A stretch of 17,669 nucleotides of DNA, taken from contig JAAZBY010000441.1 of the NCBI GenBank assembly GCA_012513595.1, positions 1 to 17,669 of the forward strand. Direction: 5' to 3'. Origin of the DNA: Chloroflexota bacterium. GTDB lineage: Bacteria > Chloroflexota > Anaerolineae > UBA1429. The notes under the pieces are model-generated. The model did not search any database, was not told the origin of the DNA, and saw nothing but the letters and a program-made list of their open reading frames with translations. The translations under genes and the position numbers were made by a program. Positions within the stretch are counted from its first letter, which is position 1. Every line of letters begins with the position of its first letter. Below are positions 7,097 through 14,263 of the stretch, piece after piece.

Positions 7097-9355
7097 CTAC
7101 TCGTCCGCGTCGGGCGTGTCGCTATCGTCGCTGTCCTCGTCTTCTGCGGGCTGAGGCTCGTCGTCCTCGTACTCGTCGAGGCCGAGGGCCTCGGCCATCT
7201 CAGGCATTGCGGCGAGCCAGGCACCGTCCTTGGGGCGCAGCTGAAGCGTCTTGCGCGGCGTTAGGGCGTTGTGTGCCGCCAGTGCCTGGTTTAGGTGGTG
7301 GGCCACCAACGCCGACAGAGCCTCACTGGCAAACTGCGGATGGTTGATGGCCAGCACGTCCACCAGGTCCTCGCCACCCTCGGTCCACTCGGGGCCCAGC
7401 GCCGCGAACGCCAGGATGATCTGCTCCTCGTCGAGGGCGATGGCGGCCTCTTTCCAGGTGCCTCCCAGCGATGGCAGGTACCGCTCGGCGACGTCATCGA
7501 CGGCCAGGGGCAGGTCCAGGTGAGGATGCTCTTCCTTCACCGCGGCGAACAGCGCCACAACTGCGCCGAGGTCGCTGGCCATGCAGGGGCGCACGGTGAT
7601 GTCGCTGCCAGCGGGCAGCTCGGCGCTCTCGTCGTCGGCGCGCACCCACAGGTACTTGCGGCGCAGCGTGGCCGGGTAGTAGCGCTCCAGGACGTCATAG
7701 TCCACCCGCTGGCCCCAGGCATGGTACACGCGCGGGTCGATATACGACTTGAGGCTGGTGCTGAGGTTCCAGGTGCGCTTTTTCCCGGCGATACTCTGTT
7801 GACTGTTCACCTTGCCCAAGGCATCCTGGGCCCGCTTCTTGCGCTGGCGGGCCGCCGCGAGCTGCCTCTTGGCCGTGGCGATGCGCTTCTTGTACCGCTG
7901 GTGCGCCCTGGCCTGCGCAGGAGTGGCCTCGGAGGCTGGCGGCAACGCCGCGACGTCCTCGCGCAGGGCGGCGAGGCGCCCGCGGGCCGCCTTCACGGCC
8001 TCGTCGGCGCGATCGATGCGCTCCTGGGCCGTTCCGCGGCGCGCTGCGTAGCGCTCAAGGGCCTTCTTCCAGTCTCCGGTAGCCTTGCGGTTGTGGTTGC
8101 AGAGGATCGCCGCGCTGACGTTCGCCAGGCTGGCGGCCCGCCACTTTTTGTACTCCGGATCGGTCTTGCGCACGCCCGATTCGTCCAGGCTACGCCGCAC
8201 CGACACGGTGGCGTGGTGGGTACGGAAGACCTTGGCCGAGAGCCCCGGGACTATGCTCGATAGGTAGCTGTTCACCGTGCGGCTGCTGACGTTCGGAAAG
8301 ATCTGGGCGAGGTCCCGTGCCGCCCCCTCGGAGGGGCGTGCCGCGTCGATCAGTTCTTTCAGGTTGGCACGGACCTGCTCGGGCAGCTCGATCTGCCGGT
8401 GCCACTCGACCGAGTCCTTACCCAGGAAGCGGAACTCGACCAGGCCGTTATCGAGCAGGTGGACGTGCTCGGGGCGCAGCGTCGTGGCGCCGACCGTATC
8501 GGCCTCGTCGGGGTCCTTCTCATCCCCCACGCGCAGGCAGAGGGCGTCGATGAGGTAACAGGCGGTGGCAATCCGCCGGCGCAGGGGTCGCTCGTCGCGC
8601 AGGTCCTCTTCGATCCGGGCCCGCACGCGGTCCAGCTCGGCATCTAGGCGGATGGCCTTGTCGAACTTGCGCATCTCCCGCTCTTGCTTGAGGGGGGCGG
8701 TGTCGCCGAGCCAGACGTACTTGAGTTTGTCGGACAGTTTGTCCTTCCAGCGGGCCACCCACATCGACTCGGGCTGCCAGACGATCTGCTCCCACTGGCC
8801 GGGGGGCGTGGCAGCGTCAGGGCTGAGGTTGAGGGTGACGTCGGACTCCTGTGCGCCCTCTTTCCAGCGCCCGCGCAGGGGATGCTCGCCGCGCCCCATA
8901 AAGATGCCGCTCGGCTCGGTCATATAGTTGCCGAGCTCCACGCGCCGGCCGTTCACGATGGCGTACCCGTAGGTGGCCTTCATCTCCTCACGAGCCGCCT
9001 TGCGCGCGGCAGCGCCGGCTTTGCGCTCCTCGGGAGTGAGGCCGGCCCTGGCCTCGCGCTCCCCGTCGACGATGCGGTGCAGGGGCTCCCAGTCGATCTC
9101 GTCGTGCCGCAGAGGAGGGGCAACACCCATCTCGGCGCTCAGGTCCGACATAAAGTTGGCCACAAAGACGTCATCGCGGACATAGTCGGTGTCCTTCTTG
9201 GCGGCGAAGGCCATGACCATCTCTTCTTCCTTGGGCGACAGCGGGCGCGGAACGCCGCGCACGTTGACGACCAGGCCCCGCGGCTCGGGCGGAGCGGGGA
9301 CGACGATGCCGTTGTGTTCCAACTGTTCTAGCACGGTGCGCATAGACCTCGACAT
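7097..9355 (-). CDS. topIB: Eukaryotic-type DNA topoisomerase IB with GNAT-like C-terminal extension
   Basis: This enzyme would relax positive and negative supercoils through a 3'-phosphotyrosyl intermediate, without ATP. Its 752 residues follow human TOP1 domain by domain. The core N-terminal half is at about 13-240 (LSPKEEE, GIFMGRGEHP). The catalytic core holds Arg275 (LRVGDEK), Lys313 (FLGKDS), Arg378 (GLSAKVFRT) and His421 (AILCNH). A charged coiled-coil linker spans about 425-520. The Tyr domain has Tyr538 in SYIDPR. These match human Arg488, Lys532, Arg590, His632 and Tyr723. After about 580 comes a non-TOP1 part: a degenerate GNAT-like domain (584-720) and an acidic tail (727-752). 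The long charged eukaryotic N-terminus is missing. The start is ATG 9355 or ATG 9343; both ribosome sites are weak. Longer readings up to 9496 add basic sequence with no homology. Bacterial TopIB enzymes are normally short and poxvirus-like, so transfer or an ancient relic is likely. Confidence 0.95.
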   Translation of the reverse strand: MSRSMRTVLEQLEHNGIVVPAPPEPRGLVVNVRGVPRPLSPKEEEMVMAFAAKKDTDYVRDDVFVANFMSDLSAEMGVAPPLRHDEIDWEPLHRIVDGEREARAGLTPEERKAGAAARKAAREEMKATYGYAIVNGRRVELGNYMTEPSGIFMGRGEHPLRGRWKEGAQESDVTLNLSPDAATPPGQWEQIVWQPESMWVARWKDKLSDKLKYVWLGDTAPLKQEREMRKFDKAIRLDAELDRVRARIEEDLRDERPLRRRIATACYLIDALCLRVGDEKDPDEADTVGATTLRPEHVHLLDNGLVEFRFLGKDSVEWHRQIELPEQVRANLKELIDAARPSEGAARDLAQIFPNVSSRTVNSYLSSIVPGLSAKVFRTHHATVSVRRSLDESGVRKTDPEYKKWRAASLANVSAAILCNHNRKATGDWKKALERYAARRGTAQERIDRADEAVKAARGRLAALREDVAALPPASEATPAQARAHQRYKKRIATAKRQLAAARQRKKRAQDALGKVNSQQSIAGKKRTWNLSTSLKSYIDPRVYHAWGQRVDYDVLERYYPATLRRKYLWVRADDESAELPAGSDITVRPCMASDLGAVVALFAAVKEEHPHLDLPLAVDDVAERYLPSLGGTWKEAAIALDEEQIILAFAALGPEWTEGGEDLVDVLAINHPQFASEALSALVAHHLNQALAAHNALTPRKTLQLRPKDGAWLAAMPEMAEALGLDEYEDDEPQPAEDEDSDDSDTPDADE

Positions 9356-9401
9356 AATGCACAGGATATCCCTAGAGCGGGGTGTGGCCCGCCAACGGGC
9401 A

Positions 9402-9430
9402 AGCATACACAAGTCCGGCGGTTTCCGCAA
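9402..9430 (-). promoter_or_regulatory. Candidate promoter for topoisomerase IB
   Basis: Minus strand TTGCGG (9430-9425) and TATGCT (9407-9402) are separated by 17 bases. The -35 is weak (3 of 6) and the -10 fair (4 of 6). Transcription would start near 9395, giving a leader of about 40 bases. Confidence 0.4.
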
Positions 9431-9628
9431 GAGCCCTCTCAGCGCCCTGGAGGTCCGGTGGCTGCGCGTGGCGCCACAGAAGCCCCGGAAGCGCATGCGG
9501 TCTACGCTCGGGGCCTACCCGCGGCCCCGGCGCGCAGCTCGGCATGCTCTGTCGGCGCAGACCGGTGCTGACGGAGGGCTACGTCGACCCCGAGGCGCGT
9601 GAGCCGCCAAGGCGTGCGCGGCGAGGGA

Positions 9629-9656
9629 TTGCCGCATCGGCCCCGTGTGGTATAAT
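9629..9656 (+). promoter_or_regulatory. polA promoter with consensus -10
   Basis: TATAAT (9651-9656) is a perfect -10 box, with TTGCCG (9629-9634) sixteen bases upstream. Transcription would start near 9663, so the leader is only about 14 bases and nearly all of it is the GGAGGGGGTG ribosome site (9662-9671). Confidence 0.7.
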
Positions 9657-9676
9657 CGTCCGGAGGGGGTGACCGC

Positions 9677-12439
9677 ATGAGCGAGAAAAAACGACTGTTG
9701 CTGCTTGATGGGCACGCCATGGCCTATCGGGCCTACCACGCCATCCCGCCGCTGACGACCCCGGACGGCGAGCCCAGCAACGCCGTCTTTGGTTTCGCCA
9801 ACATGCTGCTCAAGGCGATTGCGGACCTGCAGCCCGACTGCATCATCGCCACGTTCGACTCGGGGCGTACCTTCCGCCACGAAAGCTACGATGGCTACAA
9901 GGCCACCCGTGCCGAGACGCCCGATGATCTGCGCACCCAGTTCGAGCGCATCGGCGAGGTAGTCCAGGCGCTCCATATCCCGATCGTGGTGAAGGAAGGC
10001 TACGAGGCGGACGATCTTCTCGGCACCCTGTCGGCGCAGGCCAACGCCGAGGGGCTCGACACGATCATCGCCACTGGCGATACGGATACGTTTCAACTGG
10101 TCTCTGACCATGTGCGAGTGCTCTATCCGCAGCGCACTGTGGCAGAGACCAAGCTCTACGACCGCGAGGCCGTGCTGGAGCGGTACGGCCTGACCCCCGA
10201 GCAGCTGATCGACTACAAAGCCCTGGTGGGCGACACGTCGGACAACATCCCCGGCGTGAGCGGCGTGGGAGACAAGACGGCCACACGGCTCCTGCAGGAG
10301 TACGGCACCCTGGAGGAGATTTACGCCCACCTCGAGGAGGTCAAACCGCCACGCTTCCGGACGGCGCTGGAGCAGGGGCGCGCCTCGGCCGAGATGAGCA
10401 AGCAGCTCGTGACCATCGTGCGCGACGTGCCCGACGTCCAGCTGGACGTGGCCACGAGTACCTGGGGGCAGTACGATCGCGCCGAGGTGCGCGACCTGTT
10501 CCGCCGGCTGGGTTTCACCTCGTTGGTGAGCCGCATCCCCGGGGATGAAGTGGCTGCCCCGGCCGGGGCGGGGCTGCAGCTCTCGCTGTTCGGCGGCCAA
10601 GAGCCGGGCGGGGGGCAGCCAGCAGGGGCAGAGTACGCCGTGGTAGACACGGTCCCCGCGCTGGAGGCCCTGGTGAAGCGCCTGCGGGCGGCGGGGCGGT
10701 TCGCCCTGGACACCGAGACGACCTCGACAGACGCCATGGGCACCCGCCTGGTGGGTATAGGCGTCGCAGAGGGGCCCGGGACGGCCTCCTACATCCCGGT
10801 CGGCCACGACGAGAGGCTGCGGCCAGGCGCCCAACTCCCGCTGGCAGAGGTGCAGCGCATCCTGTCCCCGCTCCTGGCTGACGGCGCCGTCGCCAAGGTG
10901 TGCCACAACGCCAAGTTCGACATGACCGTCCTGGCCCGCCACGGTCTGCCCGTCCAGGGCCTGGCGTTTGACACCATGCTGGCCGCCTGGCTACTGGAGC
11001 CCTCCGGGCGCGGGATCGGCCTCAAGGCGCAGGCGCTGCAGCGGCTGGGCGTCGAGATGCAGCCGATCGAGGACCTCATCGGCAAAGGGCGCAACCAGGT
11101 CACGCTGGACATGCTGCCCGTTCGGCGCGTGGCCGACTATTGCGGCGCCGATGCGGACATGACCCTGCGCCTGGCCGACCTGCTGGAGCAGGGTCTGCGC
11201 GAGACCGCGCAGGAGGGCCTCTTCCACGACGTCGAGATGCCGTTGGTGCCCATTCTCATGGACATCGAGATGCGCGGCATGGTCGTAGACGTCGCCTATC
11301 TCGAGGCGATGTCCCGGGAGCTGACCGCCCGCCTCGCCGAGCTTTCGGAGCAGATCACCACCCAAGCGGGCCGGCCTTTCAACCTGAACTCACCCAAGCA
11401 GCTTGCCGAGGTGCTGTTCGATGACCTGGGTCTGCCGTCCATTCGCCGTACGCGCACGGGGCACTCTACCGACGCCGCCGTCCTGGAGGCGCTGCAGGAC
11501 AAGCACCCCATCGTCAACCTCATCCTCGAGCACCGCAGCCTGGAAAAGATCAAAGGCACCTACGTTGACACGCTGCCGACCCTGGTCAACCCCACCACGG
11601 GCAGGGTGCACACCTGGCTGAGCCAGACGAGCACCAGCACCGGGCGGCTGGCCTCCAGCGAACCGAACCTGCAGAACATCCCCGTGCGTACGGAGCTCGG
11701 CCGGCAGGTGCGCGGGGCCTTCGTCGCGCCTGAGGGGCACGTGCTGCTGGGCGCCGACTATTCCCAGGTGGAGCTGCGCCTTCTGGCCCACCTCTCGCAG
11801 GACCCGGAACTGCTGGGCGCCTTTGCCCGCGACGAGGACGTCCACGCCAGCACGGCGGCGGCCATCCTGGGCGTGCCGCTGGAGACGGTCACGCCTGACC
11901 AGCGCGCCCTGGCCAAGACGATCAACTTTGGCCTAATGTACGGGATGGGCGACTATGGCCTCTCGTCACGCACCGATCTCTCGGTCGACGAGGCCCGCGA
12001 GTTCATCGACGCCTACTTTGGGCGCTTCCAGCGTGTGAAAGAGTATCTGGACGGGACGGTAGCGTTTGCCCGCCGCGAGGGCTACGTGCAGACCGTTCTC
12101 GGGCGCCGCAGGTACTTTCCCGAGCTGCGCGCCAGCGGCCCGGCCAACCGCGGCCTGATCCGGGCCGCAGAGCGGCAGGCGATCAACATGCCCATCCAGG
12201 GCAGCGCCGCGGACATCATCAAGCTGGCCATGATCGCCCTGCATCGCCTGCTGCAGGAGGAGGGGCTCAGGGCGCGCATGGTGCTGCAGGTGCACGACGA
12301 GCTCGTGCTCGAGGTGCCGCAAGACGAAGTGCCTCGGGCCAGCGCACTCGTCGTATCTACGATGGAGAACGCGTACCAGCTCAGCGTCCCGCTCAAGGTA
12401 GACGTGGCGATAGGCAAGAACTGGATGGAGATGAAGTAA
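9677..12439 (+). CDS. polA: DNA polymerase I with 5' nuclease and 3'-5' exonuclease
   Basis: This enzyme fills gaps and removes Okazaki primers. The 920 residues contain three domains. The 5'-3' nuclease (1-285) has DGHAMAYRAYHA, GYEADDL, TGDTDTFQLV and DNIPGVSGVGDKTA. The proofreading domain (about 320-510) is intact: Asp345 and Glu347 in DTE, Asp415 in HNAKFD, and Tyr488 with Asp492 in YCGAD. The polymerase domain (about 520-920) has motif A DYSQVELR (Asp694), motif B with Arg743, Lys747, Phe751 and Tyr755, and motif C QVHDE (Asp874). A linker at 286-318 holds QLSLF (301-305), which resembles a beta-clamp-binding motif. The start ATG 9677 follows GGAGGGGG six bases away. The stop at 12439 abuts argS directly, so the two are probably co-transcribed and translationally coupled. 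Confidence 0.98.
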   Translation: MSEKKRLLLLDGHAMAYRAYHAIPPLTTPDGEPSNAVFGFANMLLKAIADLQPDCIIATFDSGRTFRHESYDGYKATRAETPDDLRTQFERIGEVVQALHIPIVVKEGYEADDLLGTLSAQANAEGLDTIIATGDTDTFQLVSDHVRVLYPQRTVAETKLYDREAVLERYGLTPEQLIDYKALVGDTSDNIPGVSGVGDKTATRLLQEYGTLEEIYAHLEEVKPPRFRTALEQGRASAEMSKQLVTIVRDVPDVQLDVATSTWGQYDRAEVRDLFRRLGFTSLVSRIPGDEVAAPAGAGLQLSLFGGQEPGGGQPAGAEYAVVDTVPALEALVKRLRAAGRFALDTETTSTDAMGTRLVGIGVAEGPGTASYIPVGHDERLRPGAQLPLAEVQRILSPLLADGAVAKVCHNAKFDMTVLARHGLPVQGLAFDTMLAAWLLEPSGRGIGLKAQALQRLGVEMQPIEDLIGKGRNQVTLDMLPVRRVADYCGADADMTLRLADLLEQGLRETAQEGLFHDVEMPLVPILMDIEMRGMVVDVAYLEAMSRELTARLAELSEQITTQAGRPFNLNSPKQLAEVLFDDLGLPSIRRTRTGHSTDAAVLEALQDKHPIVNLILEHRSLEKIKGTYVDTLPTLVNPTTGRVHTWLSQTSTSTGRLASSEPNLQNIPVRTELGRQVRGAFVAPEGHVLLGADYSQVELRLLAHLSQDPELLGAFARDEDVHASTAAAILGVPLETVTPDQRALAKTINFGLMYGMGDYGLSSRTDLSVDEAREFIDAYFGRFQRVKEYLDGTVAFARREGYVQTVLGRRRYFPELRASGPANRGLIRAAERQAINMPIQGSAADIIKLAMIALHRLLQEEGLRARMVLQVHDELVLEVPQDEVPRASALVVSTMENAYQLSVPLKVDVAIGKNWMEMK
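10577..10591 (+). other. Beta-clamp-binding-like motif QLSLF in polymerase I
   Basis: Codons 301-305 of polA encode Gln-Leu-Ser-Leu-Phe, an exact fit to the QL(S/D)LF consensus by which bacterial polymerases bind the sliding clamp. It lies in a Gly/Ala/Pro-rich, probably disordered linker between the two nuclease domains, where it would be exposed. Function is inferred. Confidence 0.45.
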
Positions 12440-14110
12440 GTGATGATGGTGGACGTAGAGCTGGAACGCGCAGTGCGGGCGGCCCTCAAGAAGGCGCAGG
12501 CCAAGGGGGACCTGCCGGCTTTTGACCTTCCGGAGAGCGTGGGCATCGAGCGCCCCAAGCAGGCCGAAATGGGCGACTATGCCACGCCGGTGTGCATGCA
12601 GCTGGCGCGCCTGGCGCGCATGGCGCCCGTCAAGATCGCCGAGGCCGCGCTCAAGCACCTGCGCAAGCCGGACTTTTTGGGCTCGGCCGAGGTGGCCCAT
12701 CCCGGGTTCATCAACTTTCGCCTGGATGACGCCTGGGTGGCGGCCCAGGTGGAGGCGGTCCTATCCGCCGGTGACGCCTATGGGTGTGTGGACGTCGGCC
12801 AGGGGCGCCGCGTGCAGGTGGAGTTCGTGAGCGCCAACCCCACCGGGCCGCTGCACGTGGGTTCGGCGCGCAACGCCGTCCTGGGGGACGCCATCGCGGC
12901 GGTGCTCGCGGCCGCCGGATACCAGGTGGACCGCGAGTACTATGTGAACGACGCCGGCTCGCGGATGTCGGCGTTCTATGAGACGCTCTATGCCCGCTAT
13001 GCTCAGGCGTTCGGGCGCGACGAAGAGGTGCCCGAGGAGGGCTACCATGGCCAGAACATGGTCGAGCTCGGCGCCGAGATCGCTGCCGAAGAGGGCGACC
13101 GCTTCTTGAGCCTGCCGCGCGAGGAGGCGCTGAAGACACTGGGCCGGCTGGGCCGCGAGCGCGTGGTCGCGCAGGCCAAGGATGACCTGGCGCTGATGGG
13201 TGTGCACTATGAACGCTGGTTCTCGGAGCAGTCCCTGTACGATGACGGCAAGTACGCGCGTGTGATGACCATTCTGCGCGAGGGGGGCTACATCGACCTC
13301 CACGATGGCGCGGTGTGGTTCACCGCCACCCAGTTCGGCGAGCCCAAGGACGAGGTGATCGTCCGCTCGGACGGCACGCCCGGGTACTTCGCCTCCGACA
13401 TCGCCTATCACCTGGACAAGTTCGTCGACCGCGGCTATGACTGGGTCATCGACGTGTGGGGGGCCGATCATCAGGGGCACGTGCCGCGCATGCGCGCCAT
13501 GATGAGGGCCCTGGGCCTGGATCCGGCCAGGCTGACCATCGTCCTCTACCAGCTGGTGACGCTCAAGCGGGGCGGTGAGGTGGTGCGCCTTTCCAAGCGC
13601 ACCGGGGATATCATCACGCTGCGCGAGGTGCTTGAGGAAGTGGGCCCCGACGCGGTGCGCTTCTTCCTCCTGTCGCGGTCGGCCGACAGCCAGATGGACT
13701 TTGACCTCACCCTGGCCAAAGAGCAGTCGGACGTGAACCCGGTGTTTTACGTGCAGTACGCGCACGCGCGGATCGCCTCGATCCTGCGGCACGCCGGCCA
13801 GCTGGACTATGCGGACGGCGACGTCAGCCTGCTGACCTCTGCCCCGGAGCAGGCTCTGATCCGGCGCATGCTGCGCCTGCCCGAAGTGGTGCGCGACGCG
13901 GCCCGCACGGTGACGCCGCACTCCCTGACGTACTATGCCCAGGACTTGGCCGCGGATTTCCACTCCTTCTACCGAGACTGCCGCGTGGTGAGCTCGGAGG
14001 CGGGGGATGAGGCCATCACCGCGGCGCGGCTCAAGCTGGTCTCAGCCTGCAAGATCGTGTTGGCGCGGACGCTGCGGCTCATGGGGATGACGACTCCGGA
14101 GGTCATGTAG
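12440..14110 (+). CDS. argS: Arginyl-tRNA synthetase
   Basis: This class Ia synthetase charges tRNA-Arg. Its 556 residues match the family length. The N-terminal tRNA-binding Add1 domain spans about 5-110. The catalytic Rossmann fold has ANPTGPLHVGS (132-142), where the HIGH motif reads HVGS. FASDIAYHLDK and VWGADHQGH are typical ArgS blocks. The KMSKS counterpart is RLSKR (383-387), as commonly relaxed in this family. The all-helical anticodon-binding domain (about 425-556) contains the FYVQYAHARI block. Translation could start at GTG 12440, immediately after the polA stop, or at ATG 12443 or 12446; GGAG at 12427-12430 fits GTG 12440 best by spacing. There is no promoter between polA and argS, so expression probably depends on the polA promoter. 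Confidence 0.97.
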   Translation: MMMVDVELERAVRAALKKAQAKGDLPAFDLPESVGIERPKQAEMGDYATPVCMQLARLARMAPVKIAEAALKHLRKPDFLGSAEVAHPGFINFRLDDAWVAAQVEAVLSAGDAYGCVDVGQGRRVQVEFVSANPTGPLHVGSARNAVLGDAIAAVLAAAGYQVDREYYVNDAGSRMSAFYETLYARYAQAFGRDEEVPEEGYHGQNMVELGAEIAAEEGDRFLSLPREEALKTLGRLGRERVVAQAKDDLALMGVHYERWFSEQSLYDDGKYARVMTILREGGYIDLHDGAVWFTATQFGEPKDEVIVRSDGTPGYFASDIAYHLDKFVDRGYDWVIDVWGADHQGHVPRMRAMMRALGLDPARLTIVLYQLVTLKRGGEVVRLSKRTGDIITLREVLEEVGPDAVRFFLLSRSADSQMDFDLTLAKEQSDVNPVFYVQYAHARIASILRHAGQLDYADGDVSLLTSAPEQALIRRMLRLPEVVRDAARTVTPHSLTYYAQDLAADFHSFYRDCRVVSSEAGDEAITAARLKLVSACKIVLARTLRLMGMTTPEVM

Positions 14111-14113
14111 GCT

Positions 14114-14130
14114 GCGAGAGAGGATCTCGC
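14114..14130 (+). terminator. Possible hairpin after argS
   Basis: GCGAGA-GAGGA-TCTCGC is a perfect 6-base stem starting three bases after the argS stop. There is no T-run behind it, so a rho-independent terminator is doubtful. Confidence 0.25.
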
Positions 14131-14165
14131 TGAACGGGACCGGGCCAGTTCCGCGGGGCGCTGCC

Positions 14166-14175
14166 GGGGGGGGGG
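14166..14175 (+). repeat. Ten-G homopolymer before a palindrome
   Basis: Ten consecutive G residues run into the perfect palindrome GGAGCGCTCC (14174-14183). They lie about 90 bases upstream of the secreted propeller gene. A possible extended -10 (TGCTATGAG, 14202-14210) lies just downstream but lacks a -35. The run could vary in length in nature or be a sequencing error. Confidence 0.5.
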
Positions 14176-14251
14176 AGCGCTCCTCACGACGTGTGTGTCT
14201 CTGCTATGAGCGCGTCTGCAGTGGACCGTGCGGCCGTCGCACGCCGTGCTC

Positions 14252-14257
14252 AGGGGG
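14252..14257 (+). promoter_or_regulatory. Ribosome binding site for the propeller protein
   Basis: AGGGGG lies six bases before ATG 14264. It places the start directly before a good signal peptide and rules out the longer GTG reading at 14228. Confidence 0.7.
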
Positions 14258-14263
14258 AACGCC

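Larger units (their letters stand above)
9356..9676. other. Divergent intergenic region, topIB versus polA
   Basis: These 321 bases carry a minus-strand promoter candidate for the topoisomerase (9402-9430) and the polA promoter (9629-9656). A perfect palindrome GGATATCC (9364-9371) lies in the presumed topoisomerase leader. Positions 9431-9628 are GC-rich and I see no gene, RNA or repeat in them. Confidence 0.6.

Noticed and set aside
9356..9496. N-terminal extension of the topoisomerase to 9496
   Set aside because: The added 47 residues are basic and low-complexity, show no TOP1 similarity and would cover the candidate promoter.
9515..10942. A 475-codon minus-strand frame opposite polA
   Set aside because: It has low-complexity composition and lies against the conserved polA nuclease domain.
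12761..13963. A 400-codon minus-strand frame opposite argS
   Set aside because: argS is unmistakable on the plus strand and this frame shows no motif.
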